64,000 nucleotides of DNA, from NCBI GenBank assembly GCA_026168455.1, contig CM047425.1, forward strand, positions 24,072,648 through 24,136,647. The letters run 5' to 3'. Under the pieces are notes generated by a model. That model was not told the origin of the DNA, ran no database searches, and worked only from the letters and a program-made list of their open reading frames with translations. Below, piece by piece: positions 1 to 12,890 of the stretch. How positions within the stretch are numbered: the first letter of the stretch is position 1; each line of letters starts with the position of its first letter. Both the position numbers and the translations under genes were made by a program. Origin of the DNA: Theocolax elegans (taxonomy: Eukaryota; Arthropoda; Insecta; Hymenoptera; Cerocephalidae).

Positions 1-286
1 ATTAGTTTATAATAATCTATTTGTAAAAATAATCGCTATGTATAAATTAACAATGTAACAAAAATGCATAATTATACGCTATGCAGAAAGGTTATTATGC
101 GCAAGTTTGAAAACTTAACAACATTTGTATATTTTTTAACGTACAGGTTCGTAGTCATTGTTGTTGAATCAAGCGAATTGTTTACCTGGCAATATTTTAA
201 TGAACTTTGCCATCCGCATAATATTGTACAACACTATATTAAAAAATTACATGAACAGCATAATTTCTAATTAACATCTTTATACA
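1..286. other. AT-rich flank, nothing recognised
   Basis: Sequence downstream of the Ser/Tyr-rich gene. One short open frame (64-270, plus) has no coding character. Confidence 0.4.
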
Positions 287-292
287 TTTAAT
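287..292 (-). terminator. Possible poly(A) signal of the Ser/Tyr-rich protein gene
   Basis: ATTAAA on the minus strand about 205 nt past the stop codon, a spacing like that of the other genes here. No AATAAA occurs on this strand between the stop and the window edge. Confidence 0.3.
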
Positions 293-495
293 GGGATACA
301 CAACAATGACAACAAAATCACAAATTGAAATTAAATTCTAATAACTGCGTTACTTTTTTCAATGACTAATGGTCATAAAATGTCGCGTATTGCAGTACAT
401 GAGCAATTACATTCGTATCGTAATAGCTGCAATAGCGATTGATAATAAAATTCAATGGCAAATATTAATTACAAAAAGACAGAATTTGTTTTCCC

Positions 496-2457
496 TCAAT
501 ATCTTCCAACAGGCACAGAGTATGATATTGTATCATAACTCGAGCTATCGATCGAATCTTCAGAGTGTACGGGCGATAATATTCTACTGCCAGGGTATTT
601 AAGATAACGCGGAGAATAGCTTGAATAGGAACTTCCCGAGTCAACCTCACCATACGAATTTGAAGAGCCCGTTGACGAATAATTTTCTAGAGAATTAGAT
701 AAACTTGGTGGTCCTGAATTAGGTGGTGCACTCTTGTAACTCGAGATGTCGTTGCTTGAAGGGCCACTTTCGTAATTTGAATTCGGTGAATATGAAACTA
801 CAGGTGCTTCGTACCTATCTCTGTTATTGCCGTAAGAAGAATCAGATTGATACGAAGAACCTCCTTTTAAAGCATTGTAACCTTTTCCATAACTAGAATA
901 ACTAGAACCACCTGAATTTGGATATCGATTGGAACTATGTCCATTATAATTTGAGCTAGAGATGGGTTCTTTATAATTAGGTGTACCATAATTTGTCGAC
1001 GGAATGGTGTAACTCATTGCTGGTGTGCCATAACTCGTAACTGGTGATTTCGACGATTCGGATGAACTTGAACCAGAGCTACCACTGCTGTAACTAGGAT
1101 CTGATGCGTAACTTGCACCGGAGGCGCCAGTGTAACCATAATTTGAATTTGAATAGTTTGTATTTGGAGTAGTATAACTAGAAACTTTTATAACTGCACC
1201 ATAGTTGCGTAACTGGTCACCTAAATAAGAACCGCCCTCCGATGTAGTTGGAGCATACTTGGTGTAACTTGAAGAAGGCGAGCCTGAGGGTGTAGCGGCA
1301 TAAATTGAAGCTGTTATTGGCAATCGATAAGAATTAGAAGAGCCACTTACTGATCCAGACGAAGCAGAGCCCGAACTGTACGATGACGCTGGAATGGATA
1401 TAGCGAGTCCAGATGATGGACTAGATGATAACGATGAAAGAGGAATGGCGTAATTCGATGCTGATCTAGTTTGCTGTGGTGATACCGATGCTATAACGTA
1501 ACTTCCCGTTACGGCTTGAGGTGAGCTGTCACTTGCCTGGGCATATGAGGATACCCCGTTACCAGCAGATAATGAACTAATCTGAGGACTGCGAGTGTTC
1601 AAGTTACTCAAAGAAGATGGAAGACTGTAACTCTGAAGACTAGATCCTTGAGAAGCTCCCAAAATTACTGGAACAACGTAACTACTAGATCCTAATTGAT
1701 TTGCCGTTGCATAGACAGGTGTGTACTGTTGCTGTGATTGTCCAGAGCTAGCTGCTTGAGCATTAAATGTTACAGGTCCAGTTTTCTCCGGAGTGAATAA
1801 TCCCAAGCTAGAGGATGATTGAATCTCTTGTCCACTTCCGTGACTGCTCAGTGAATTGAATAAATTTAAATTTGAGCTTGGTAGACTGTATCCTGAATTT
1901 TGTCCCAAATTAACAGTTTTGCCAAGTATGTTATAACCTCCTAAAGATCCAATACTATTTGATCCAAGGGATGATAACGCGGATAATGGCTGTGCAGATT
2001 GTCCGAATGGATTGTGACTAATACCAAGTGAATTGCCATAATTATTGTACCCGCTAAAACCAGGGAAGCCTTGAGTCAATGGAGAAGCCAGCGGCGAGGA
2101 AGATTGAATATTTGGATACGACGAACCTCCGTATGGAAGAGAAAATGGATAATCGCCAATGCCACGTTTGTTTTTTCTATCTTTGTACTTTTGAGATGAT
2201 ATATTATCTCGATAACGCGGAAAATGTTCTTTACAGGAGACGCTGGATAGGATGACTATCAACCCGAGAAGAATCTATAACAAAAAATGTTTATATTATT
2301 TACGTACATCAAGTACACGGTTATAAAAACACGCAATGTATTAACGTGATGCAATAATGTGTATCATAAAAATAATTGCACGAACAATACATTAAACGAG
2401 TAACATTCGTCATGTAAAAAGAGTGTAGATTTAAAGTAAACTTACTAAGGAACGCAT
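496..2457 (-). CDS. Secreted Ser/Tyr/Gly-rich low-complexity structural protein (cuticle-like)
   Basis: Two coding exons, complement(join(496..2274, 2446..2457)), 596 residues. Exon 1 holds only ATG plus three codons and ends at a consensus GTAAGT donor (2445-2440). The 171-bp phase-0 intron ends in TTATAG (2280-2275). The join gives MRSLILLGLIVILSSVSC, a textbook signal peptide; the 588-codon open frame alone would begin at a TTG and lose half of it. A short charged stretch follows, with a RKNKRG furin-like site at residues 37-42, then about 550 residues of Ser, Tyr, Gly, Asn and Pro in irregular repeats such as SSYG, NYGTP and SYTIPS. There is no Rebers-Riddiford domain and there are almost no Cys. 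The stop is TGA at 498-496. Seen: gene structure, signal, composition. Inferred: an extracellular matrix or cuticle component. The exact family is not recognised; a silk-like or eggshell-like protein is possible. Confidence 0.88.
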
Positions 2458-2552
2458 ATCGCGTGTTTATTAATGTCGACCCGTGCGTATTAATGTACTG
2501 ATGTTATTCCGTGTAAGCAGAATCACTGAGTGGTACAAAGTCGCCGGGTCTC

Positions 2553-2588
2553 TCTGATGCCATTGCAAACCAGATGAAATCTTTTATA
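2553..2588 (-). promoter_or_regulatory. TATA box and start site of the Ser/Tyr-rich protein gene
   Basis: On the minus strand TATAAAAG lies at 2588-2581. An initiator-like ATCAGA has its A at 2555, 33 bp downstream. The inferred 5' UTR is about 98 nt. A CpG-containing stretch continues upstream to about 2690 and may hold control sites. Confidence 0.6.
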
Positions 2589-2699
2589 TCGCTATCCCCC
2601 CTTGTATAGCTTTTACCTTCAACTCTCGAGAAACGAAAGGTCTAGGTGAAGGTAAACAAGTCCACGCGTACCTACGCGAGTGCATTCATGAATCACTGA

Positions 2700-5400
2700 C
2701 ACCTATTATCAACTCGTAGAATATACTTATACTTACAGTTAATAGATAAAAAGATTTATGCACCTGTATATTCGTTAAATATCAATAAGACTCTTGTTAC
2801 TCGGTATTCTAAAAAAAGCAAATTAGATTCATTTATTAGTATTACAAATTAGTCAGATTAATTTTTATATCTATTTATTATGTAATAAACGTGATTTAAC
2901 AATTATGTAAACGATAAGTTTTATAGCGTATTGGATAATTTATAAATCTATTAAATAATTTAGTTACAAATTTATAATTATTACGTACATTAATATAAAT
3001 TAACGAGCTGGACGCACATTCTATTATCGGTAATTAATATATCTAACATTGCATATTCGAAATATACACAAGTATCACAAATTAATGAAAGAAACTGTGT
3101 TATCCTGAAGAAAATAAATGCATCTTGTACCTTTGTGTTACTGATTTGTTACCGTAAAAGGAAATTGATTTTCCTTCACTTTCTCCCGAAAGATAACAAG
3201 ATCACTGACCGTAATAAATTTTTCGGTACGTTAAAAAAAATAGCACAATTTTAGACAACAACCATGCTAACAACGTTAAATAAATAAAATAATATTGGTC
3301 GAAGTTTACTTGTAACCGCATGGAAACTAATTGCTCGAAAATTAGAGAAACAATACAAAAATATTTAACGCGAAGATGACGCAAGTTATAAATAAATTAT
3401 ACCTCATATATGTAATATATAATTAACACTATTTACCCGTACACGACAGATACATGGAAAAAAATAATTGTTTCTATTATATTTTTGGTACTCCACATAA
3501 TAAATTAATTTGTAAAGTTAACAAAGTGTATTTTGTAAACTAGGAATTTCGGGGAAGTAACAAAGTTACACTTGTAGTTCTAATTAATGTTAATCATTAT
3601 ATTACTATGTAACTATATATTTTTAGTAATATATATAACATTTATTAATGCTACTAACTAAGATTATTATAATAGTAGTGGTATAACAATAAAATAGAAA
3701 AAATAGAAAAGCAGTGTTTGTTAAAATGTTAATAAACGTTTAAAGAATAATGACTACTACTTTAACCAATTTGTAATTAATAAATACTACAATGCTTTTC
3801 TTCCACGTATTTGACTCGTGAAATTAACCCATCTATATTATTTAAGTTCAAATAAATAACTTTGTGTTTAAAAGGGTAGTTGCAGAGATTTCGTTTATAA
3901 AATGTGCGAACGATTCTTGAGCTGAAAGGCAAAGCAAGTTCCCCACTGTTTACAAGATGCGATTTCTCAGCCGCAACGCCTATAAGGTTCGATAGACATA
4001 TGAATCCCGACCCGCAGGATCCGGTGTGCTTGCAGCCTTGGAAAAGTGTCGGAGAAACATTAGATCTACGCGTAGTAGAGACGAGAGCAACTTACGCTTG
4101 TCTAAAACGTTCGACGTTGAAAGTAAACTAGGCTGTGCAACTCGATAATAAAAGAACACCGCGAAACTACTTTCGTGCAGACGTCTACAGTTATACCTAC
4201 GCTTTATATAATTTGCATTACTAATATCATTGTTAAACGCGTTTTACTCATTTCGGCTGAATTTGAGTAGATCTCTCAGCAGGTGTATTAATTTACATTG
4301 TAAACAGCCTCTCGCACACGGAGAAAACTGCTTTTGTAAATATTAAAATTATATGCTACAAACATTGATATATTTGCAAAAAAAAGTGGAACGTATAATG
4401 TGATTATTAATAGTTTTTAAACTATCATTACAATTGTTACTATGAGTACAATAAGGCAATATTGTTTAGTAAATGTAATGATACATCTTTATAAAAGTAT
4501 ATAATGTTACATATACATAAAAAATTATAATACAATATAAAATAGTACATAATACTATTTGAATTATAAACATCAGACTTAAATTTATGTAAGTAATAAA
4601 TTTTGTTATTAAAAGTTACATACATTTTATTATAATAAAAATTTAAATAAAGGTCTAGTAATAGTAAACTAAAGCAGCTGCGAATTATTGGAAGCGCCGT
4701 ATATAACTCCACTCAGATTGTTCAATTGTGTTATACTTTCGTACGAAAAATCAAGAATAATTTTACATTTGTTAAAAAATTTGGTACATATGCTCACTCT
4801 CTAAATTGCTGTATCTTATACTTTATACCGCAAATTACCATAAAAAATCGCAAAGTATCATGCGAAAAATATTGTAAAATATGACGTACATTGCGTGCCA
4901 AGCAATAAGATCCAGTGTATAAAAGTGTGAACAATTATATTAATGATCAATTTAGCAAGTACGAATAAAAAATTATATTTTCAATACTTCTGTGTGATGC
5001 TAATAAGATCTACTCTATTTTCGCAATTAAAATTACTCTGATAACAACAATAATTATGTTAAATATTTCAAGTTGCAATATGTTTCGAAATGTATTACGA
5101 ATGAATTTGACTATGATAATATTTGAAATAGATCACAAAAGTTTCACTTTTTCACTATAATATAAGAATTTTTATCGCAGACTAGTTTAATTATTATTAT
5201 ACATTCTTCTTGATGTAACGCTAATATCAAACTTGTTTGAATAGTTCGATGCAATTGTTCAATTACAAATTTGTTTATAATGTTAAAAAAGTTAGTTAAT
5301 TTCATACGGGTTACGCGCATAATTCGGTCTAGAATAATATTAAAGAAAGTCGGATATTTGATTAAAGATTTGAGTTCGATAATTATAACTCAAGAAAGTG
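2700..5400. other. AT-rich intergenic DNA with one GC-richer block
   Basis: Mostly AT-rich with no convincing exon. The exception is 3900-4310, which is CpG-rich and open for 75 codons on the plus strand (3904-4131, no ATG start). On the minus strand TATATAAAG occurs at 4208-4200. The block could be a promoter, an enhancer or an exon; nothing seen decides between these. Confidence 0.3.
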
Positions 5401-6229
5401 AATATTTTAAATTTAGGAGGCCCACGCGTGGCATTCCAAAGTCGAATTGTATCACTACGACGAGGAGAAAACGCATATTTATTATCCATTAATTAATTTT
5501 AATGTTATAATTACTATTTGGGTTATCCCTTATCTTGATATATGTACGATTGTGTTTCCACCTAATTAATTACGCGATAATAAAAAAATCTAGAAGGTTT
5601 TTAATTGTGCCCGGTACGTGAAAATTAAGTAAACCTAATCGTGTTATTCAACTGTACGTATATATTTTCTGAATTTAACGAACGTACAGAGTAATAAATC
5701 TTTACCGAACAAACAATTTCACGAGGGTAGGGTGAGCAAGAAACGTATACAGAACATCCGATACAAACCGTACGTTGTATTACATCTTAGGAAAAAAAAT
5801 TGTAATAAATGTAAAATTATTGCCTGTAAGTAAGGCTACAAACAGTATGATAAATCAATTAAATAATAACTATATATATATATATTATTACGTAACGAAA
5901 TACTCAATAATCATAAGAAAAATGTAATCGAACAGTTTCGATTGCGCTATCGAAAACCATTAAACATTGCATTGAGCTACTGCAACTCAGCCATGCACTG
6001 AATAAACGTCTCATGGCATCAGCTGACTACAAAATAAGGAGAAAGACACGGGTTGCCGTTACGTGGCGTCAAGAAACTGGTATTATGTTTTCTTTTTTAA
6101 TTTGAATAACTAAACTACATATAGTTTTTAAATTGTACGTTTGTCACTGACCTAACATTCGAGTCGGTTAATATTATCATATAGACTCTTATGGTATAAT
6201 CGTGAGGTTATATTCTATTAAGTTGTAGT

Positions 6230-6325
6230 TCTCACGTGAGACGAGAGTGGCATACGTACGACGGTTCGTGAAGGCGAAGGGCGAGTTGTGTAATTCTTTT
6301 AAAGAGCGACAATGAGTATTTCAAG
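6230..6325 (+). promoter_or_regulatory. CpG-rich block with E-box palindrome and possible first coding exon
   Basis: A perfect 12-bp palindrome TCTCACGTGAGA at 6230-6241 contains the CACGTG E-box. CpG-rich sequence follows, then ATGAGTATTTCAAG at 6312-6325 directly before a good donor, GTGAGG. This would encode MSIS with a phase-2 end. The next exon is not certain. The phase-compatible exon at 22428 and an acceptor near 6700 both keep an open frame. It resembles a TATA-less housekeeping 5' end, but no product can be named. Confidence 0.25.
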
Positions 6326-6399
6326 GTGAGGCTCAATAACAGGTCCACATTAAATTCTATATGCAGGCTTGATTGTGTGATTGTTATTTTTACATACTT

Positions 6400-9300
6400 T
6401 AATCATTTTTACTCAATCTCTTCTCACCTGTTACCCTAATAGAAATACAAAATTTTAAGTATTTGGTTTTGTAGTAAAAATATGTATTAAATTAAAAGAA
6501 TCTCCTAATGTCCCTTTGGAGGAATATAAATGGAAATCTATAAAATTATAACATAAACATTTAATAATATTATTAATGTTGTTTGATATATGTATTTTCA
6601 GGTTATTAGGATAACATCTACACTTTAATATTTTTCAATAGATTTGTTGAAGTAAAATTATATAACAAAATATGCAATTAAATACAACATTTTTTCAGGT
6701 AGGGAAGAGTTATCTTATAGTCATTACAAATGTTTTAAACTTGTTTTTATGTCAGAAGACCAATTAATATAAAATTATAGAAGAAATAATTAAAGGGAAA
6801 AGAAACCACTTTCAGTACATATATAAATACTGCGAAAAATCATTTTACGAAATTGAAAGCGAACTATAAAATTCTTGGATTTACACGACTTTTTGATAAT
6901 TTTTTCTGCGCTTTAACTGACTTGATAAATAGCTTAAAATCTTCGAATATAAGAAATGGTTAAAAATACGAGAATAATCGTTTCATCGTATAATAAGAAT
7001 TAGCTAGTTACTATTTATTAACTAATTTATACTTTTTAACCACTTTTTCATATCACCAAATTCTTTTTCGATTACTACCAGGGCACCAGCGAATATAATT
7101 TTAATACCGATACTTTTACAAGTATAATAATTTAATATGTATTTTTTTCTAATGTAAATTAAAAAATAGTCCCGTTTTTACGAGCGCAAGAGCATTTATC
7201 TATAAGGTAAAAACCTCAGTGAAAAATATATAAAAAATTTAAAAAAAAAACTAAAAATTAATATTATTTTAACTGAATTACGCGAAGTACAAATATTTAA
7301 AGAGTTATAAAAAAACTATCATCATATTTTTATTCCAAGTTTGGAGAAAATAAAAACAGCGTTATATTAGAACTTGTGTTCCAAATTCTGGTCTTAGGCT
7401 TTGTTCCAACGTTATGACTTTCTAAGCCTTGTACATCGCATAAAACAAGCACAAAGCCTGTTATTTTAAAGCATACCTATTAATCCGACTGAGATTTTAC
7501 GTTATATTTCGACTCTTTAAAAAATATCATAGAGCTCTGATGCAGCAAAACAATTGCAAACATTACATTATATCTATAAACCATTTGAATAATGCAGTTA
7601 TAGAATATTTAAGATTTTTTTTAGTGCAGCTTTATTTGTTCAGTTTACCGTACGCCATAATTTCGTTAGCATTTTACGATTATTCATCATGAATATTTAT
7701 GTTTTCTTATATCCCTCCTGATCTCTCAAAATTTGATTCTTATTTTCGTTGTTTAATATTATTCTTTACTGCATTGTTGTATACACTCTAGATGGTAATA
7801 CTCCTTATATTGTGCGAACGAAGCCTCTGCAATTTACGATGATACACCATGATTCGAGTGTATTACTTTACTTTCGAGTGTAATGCTTTTGCCTTGTCAC
7901 GTTATTGAAGTATATATCAGTTAAAAACATTTCGTACAGACGTGTTCTTAAGTGCCAGACTATTCCCACAAATTGTACATTTAAAAGCTTGCGCCAAAAC
8001 TAGCTATCTTATACATGTATATGACGGACTTTCGAAACTTATTTTTTCTTTTTATACATCGTGCAGATAATATTTAAATTACCACACAACTTTAATGTAG
8101 CTATTATCCTTCAATTATCTGTTAAATAAAATATTGTTTACAATGTTCGAAAACACGGGATAAACGCCCTGGTAGAAATTGTATTCCATTTATTAAGTAA
8201 TGTACATTGATTGTTTCCGATGAAATGTTTTTTCTTCCACTTTCTAACCATTTATTGGAGTAAAACCCAAATTTCGTCCTGTTTTGAGCTATTTTTTAGC
8301 TAATAATTATAAATTAAGTTGTAATCAAGTTTTAGTCCATGAATATTAAAAATAGTTAAGGTAAAAATCTAATTCGAATTATAAATGATACGATCAATTT
8401 AAAAAACGAACCGAATTTAAAAACAGGAAGTTGGAAAAATAACGTGAATGTTTTGTGGTTTGTTCCTTCCGAATCAAATGATGAATAAATATGCCAAAAA
8501 GCGTTTCATCACAAGTCATTTCCTAGCAATTTTTACTGTATCTACTTCTGAGAAATTGACATTTTTACTGCACTGAAGAAAAATGGATTCTTGGTCTCAA
8601 AGGAATTCTTCTTAAATATGACTTAAACGGAAACTCTGCGTGCTTTAAAATTATTAATAGATTATTAATGATTAATTTAATCTTATACACAAAAGGAATA
8701 AGCTTAATTTTAGAATATTGGGATTTTTCAGTTCAATTTTTCATTTTTTTTATAAATTATAAAAGCTTGATTATGAAATAATAATCTGAGAGCAAGCAGA
8801 TTTTACGTTTGAGTCACGTTGAAGAAAATCTCATCAAAGATCAAAAATCCATTTTTTCTGTAAAGAGCAACTGTTATAATATTACTTATTCGGTGTAGAC
8901 GACAAATATTGTAAACATTCATTACATTTAGAAAGAGTTTTATAAAAAGACTATAAAATATGAAAAAAAAATTAGTGAAATTCTTTGTTCTCAACGGGAA
9001 ATCCTATAAAACTTTATGAAAAAGTACATTTAAAAGCATGAGCAGGTAACGCACAGTAACGAATATAACTGTAAGGGTTATAGAAAACTGGCTCTCGTGT
9101 AACTTCCACTTATATACGTGTCGTTCCTCCTACCGGTTCAAAATAAAAACAATTTTTTAATGCAAAACTAGTATACTTTCTATACAGCGCTAAGAAAACT
9201 TTGACTCTGATGTATCAAATTATATAGTTTTACATTGCTATCATACAACAAAAAATTACTTGTTTATGAAAAAATGAGACACGTTAATTAATCCGAATAA

Positions 9301-10570
9301 AAAGGAAAACTCGGTAATATTATTTGCAGAATACCATTTCTTGAGGCTTTGAATAACCAAAATTTTCTATAAAAATGAATATTAATAAAATACGATAAAA
9401 CTGAACAAGTAGTTAGTTGATACGATATTATATATATATTAAGTAGAACATATTTGACTCGGCAACGGTATTGTATAGCGGTTAAGTACATTGTGGCATA
9501 AATTTCAGGAATTAAGGTACTTAAATTTCAAAATGCAAAACCGTCGGATCAAAAGTTACTATAATTAAACATTTTGTTTCGAGTTCAACCAACTATTTAT
9601 ATCTATAATTTATTGTGTCATAATACTAGTTTACTTTTAATTAATACTTAATCAATTTCTGATAAAAATTAAAAAAATAATCACAAACAAAACAAAGCAC
9701 GATATTTTATTTTTATAACACAAGCTTAGAAATATGGTATGCATCATATTAAGCTTACGTTACTTGAAATTCACCTATAAGGATTTGGTGTACCATTATG
9801 ACTTGGATTGTTACTTCAATCGTTTAATTTTATTTATTATAATTTGTTTGTTTTTTCAACTGTTTTTTTTCTTGTAATATATTACAATTGCGATATGTAT
9901 AATATATGATGCGATTTTTTGAATGTGATCCTTATTATATGCACTCTATATAACACGTATACATTACCGTAACATTCTCAATTTCTGATTACATCTGTAC
10001 ACTCACAAAAATAAAATGTTACCTTAAACGAAAATCTTTTCTTATACGTTCCAAAAAGATATCTGCTTGCTTTTACATGATTATTCTATAATTTAGAAGA
10101 ATATGTTTGAATTTTTATATTCATCTGGACCCTGATTCTTAGGGGATAAACTCACGATAAAACTATTGTATATCGACGATTCTTACGGCGATAAGGTAAT
10201 TTTATCGCATAAGAATAAGGCTTCTGGTAATTTCTAATATTTTGTATAAAAAGAGTCCGCTTATTTACAGAAGAATCAGTTAATATCAAACAGATTTTCT
10301 TTTTTGGAATAAATTTCAGAAAAATTCTAATTAAGGTAAGATTCCACTTTTGTGAGTGTGCACATAAAAAAGTATAAATGCAATATAATATTTCGAAATA
10401 ATATATGAATTATTGACTTGGTCTTATACTTTATTAAAGTGGTCCGTATATTCATATTAAGCATTACTTATTGTTACTATTTATATTAACGAAAGGATCA
10501 TTAATTGGATACTGATAAAAAATTGTCTAAATAAAATAATGTTTCACACGCCCCGCTCACGTTGTGAAGT
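6400..10570. other. AT-rich intergenic DNA, no gene seen
   Basis: Long runs of A and T with stop codons in all frames. The few open frames (8803-8994 and 9288-9491, minus) are short, AT-driven and lack any splice or promoter context. Confidence 0.4.
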
Positions 10571-10573
10571 GTG

Positions 10574-10665
10574 AAAAAACACCTAACCCGCCACGAACGC
10601 CAAACCCATCCAAGTGCGAACCGCACTCAGTGCTGCTTAACTTCCGTGACCGGCCGAGGTGCGTC
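10574..10665 (-). repeat. 5S rRNA-like Pol III element (SINE3-like or 5S pseudogene)
   Basis: On the minus strand, 10662-10605 reads like the middle of an animal 5S rRNA. It keeps TCAC-GAA-TTAAGCAGC, then GCGGTT, then CACTTGGATGGG. These are the box A, intermediate element and box C region that bind TFIIIA. Past GGATGGG the sequence departs from 5S. It ends in a T6 run (10579-10574), a Pol III terminator. Seen: the core match and the terminator. Known: 5S-headed SINEs (SINE3 class) exist in animals. Inferred: a mobile 5S-derived element or a recombined pseudogene, not a functional 5S gene. The plus-strand open frame over it is spurious. Confidence 0.6.
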
Positions 10666-10730
10666 TCCGCCACTCCGCCACCGTGTCGGTCTAAATTCAT
10701 TCTCGAAATTCATTATCAAAAAAGTTACTA

Positions 10731-10778
<48 letters not shown>
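10731..10778. repeat. (TA)n microsatellite
   Basis: Nearly pure TA repeat with one TG interruption, at the left edge of a foldback element. A shorter TA run sits at the other edge (11544-11562), so TA tracts flank the element. Confidence 0.85.
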
Positions 10779-11544
10779 GGGCTATTTCACGTCAAGTGGT
10801 ACGATGAAAATTTTAAATCACTCCAAATTTTGTGAAAAGACTGGAAATATCTTCCAGAAGATAGAAAAAAAATTTGAGGTGTTAAAAATATTTTGCCTAA
10901 GAGTTATTCCACCATGAAAAATGGAAATTTTTCAATTTTTTAGAGAAATTATTATTTTCAAAGCCATTTATCTCAAAATCTATTAATTTTTTGAAAAAAC
11001 ATTAGAAACAACTTTTGTTCAAAATAATCTTTAGAACTTATCTACCTGGGTTACAATTCTTAATTTTAAAATCTCGAAGAGATAGAACGACCGTAAATAT
11101 TGAATATCAAAAAAAGGCGACCACGCCACGATCGATTTTGATCTAACACCGCTCAAAAGATCACATTTTTGGAAAGCTTTCGAATGGCTGTGGTTATATT
11201 ATTGGCCAAAACTGCTGGTGTAAGTTATACGCCATAAACCTCATAAAATCACGAATTTTCATGTATTTTAGGGCATAACTTGCACCAGCGGTCTTGGCCA
11301 ATAATCTAACTACAGCCATTCGAAAGCTCTCAAAAAATGTGATCTTTTGAGCGGTGTTAGATCAAAATCGATTGTGGCGTGGTCGCCTTTTTATGATATT
11401 CAATATTTCCGGGCGTTCTATCTCTTCGAGATTTTAAAATTAAGAATTGTAACCCAAGTAGATAAGTTCTAAAGATTATTTTGAACAAAAGTTGTTTATA
11501 ATGTATTTTCAAAAAAATCAATAGATTTTGAGACAAATGGCTTT
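10779..11544. mobile_element. Foldback (long inverted-repeat) non-autonomous element
   Basis: Left arm 10960-11233 and right arm 11271-11544 are reverse complements over about 274 bp with a few mismatches, separated by a 37-bp loop. Paired landmarks include GCCATT..TCTCAAAATCT at the outer ends and GCTGGTG.AAGTTAT.C at the inner ends. About 180 bp further out on the left (10779-10959) has no partner on the right, where the arm stops at a TA tract, so the right outer part seems deleted. No ORF lies inside, so it is non-autonomous. Its superfamily is not known. Confidence 0.8.
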
Positions 11545-11800
11545 ATATATATATATATATATTGTCATTTACTGTTTGAAAATCAGTTAGTTTATTATCT
11601 TTCAATATAATTATTTGCAATAACAATTATATAAATTACATTTTATGTTTAAATGGTTTAAACGGTTATTCGCAACGCGAAAGAGACAAGTGCTCGATTA
11701 TATTCAAAATATTTGGTTAAGTGCATATAATGACGTTGTTATCAAATGTATCGTTTTGAGGGAATTAATGAAAACACAATGGTTTTGGTAAACTAAAATA

Positions 11801-11806
11801 TTTATT
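11801..11806 (-). terminator. Poly(A) signal of the Ala/Tyr-rich cuticular gene
   Basis: AATAAA on the minus strand about 215 nt beyond the stop codon, which would give a 3' UTR of ordinary length. Confidence 0.5.
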
Positions 11807-12021
11807 TCCTAATGGTTGCACATTTTGTATTATGGCATAACACTGTATTTCGTTTGTAAAGAAAAAGTAATATATGTTACATGACTTATTATCTTGAAAT
11901 TTAACAGCAGATATTTAAAGATCAACAGAAATATGTATAATAGGTAAGTAGGTGAAGAAGAGTTTCGGATAGCAGATAATCGTTGAAGGTATGTACAGCC
12001 AATCTAACTAATTGTAACAAT

Positions 12022-12890
12022 CTAACCTAAAACGTAGGAGCTGTAGAAGCTCGGGTAGTAGGCAGGTCGGTAAGCAGCGTAAGCCACAGGAGCTGTGTAG
12101 GCGTACGGGTAGCTGTAGGCTGCTGTGTATGGGTAGCTGTAGGCTGCTGCGTAAGGAGCACTGTAAACAAGTCCTCGCTTATTTCTTGGCTCCGCTGCGT
12201 TCGGTTCGGCTTCCACTTCGGGTTTGAGCTCGGCTTGGCTTGCAGCTTCGGGGAGCTTGGCCGCGAAACTCATGGCGAATAAGGCCAGAAGCAGGAATAC
12301 CTATCAACATTTTAGATAATTATTACAGATCTAGTTGTTGCTTACTGTATTGTTATGTAAATCTCTAAAGTTTTTAGGAACTTTAAAAGTATTCAATAAA
12401 ATGCGTTTTCCTCGTGGTATTGAAATAAATGTGGTAACATTGTAATCATTGTACCAAACAATCAAGAAAGCAATCACCTTAATTGAATATTCCAATTTTG
12501 TACAACGAAAATGCCTTAGGTATGAAATATATTAAGCGAATGCAAACAAACGATATCATTAGTCTTAAATCACAAGAAATTAAAATAGACTAGGCACTAA
12601 GGGTACAATAAAAATATTTAGCCGATTCAATCAAATAATCTGTTGAATACCCTCGAAAATATTTTTTGTTTCGGATCTAAAAAATGTTTATTAAGTTTGA
12701 AAAAATTTTAAATAAAAAAATGTTATTATTAAGTTTCAAAAAAATATTTTTTAAACGTATTCGTGAATTAACTAAATTTTCTTCTGAGTGCAAATAATAA
12801 CGATTATTATTGATTAAAGGATATTCTTGTAAATTAAATTAAATGTAATAATTAAGGCAAATGTTAAATACTTACAGCGAAGCACTTCAT
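12022..12890 (-). CDS. Small secreted Ala/Tyr/Pro-rich cuticular protein
   Basis: Two coding exons, complement(join(12022..12300, 12876..12890)), 97 residues. Exon 1 is ATG AAG TGC TTC GCT and ends at a GTAAGT donor (12875-12870). The 575-bp phase-0 intron ends in TGATAG (12306-12301). The join yields MKCFAVFLLLALFAMSFA, a strong signal peptide; the ATG at 12273 would cut it in half. An acidic Ala/Glu/Pro propeptide follows, then RNKRG at residues 44-48. The last 50 residues carry YSYPY and AYTAPVAY repeats and no Cys. Low-complexity insect cuticle proteins share such A/Y/P repeats. A chitin-matrix role is inferred. The start is also supported by a TATA box about 100 bp upstream. Confidence 0.88.
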
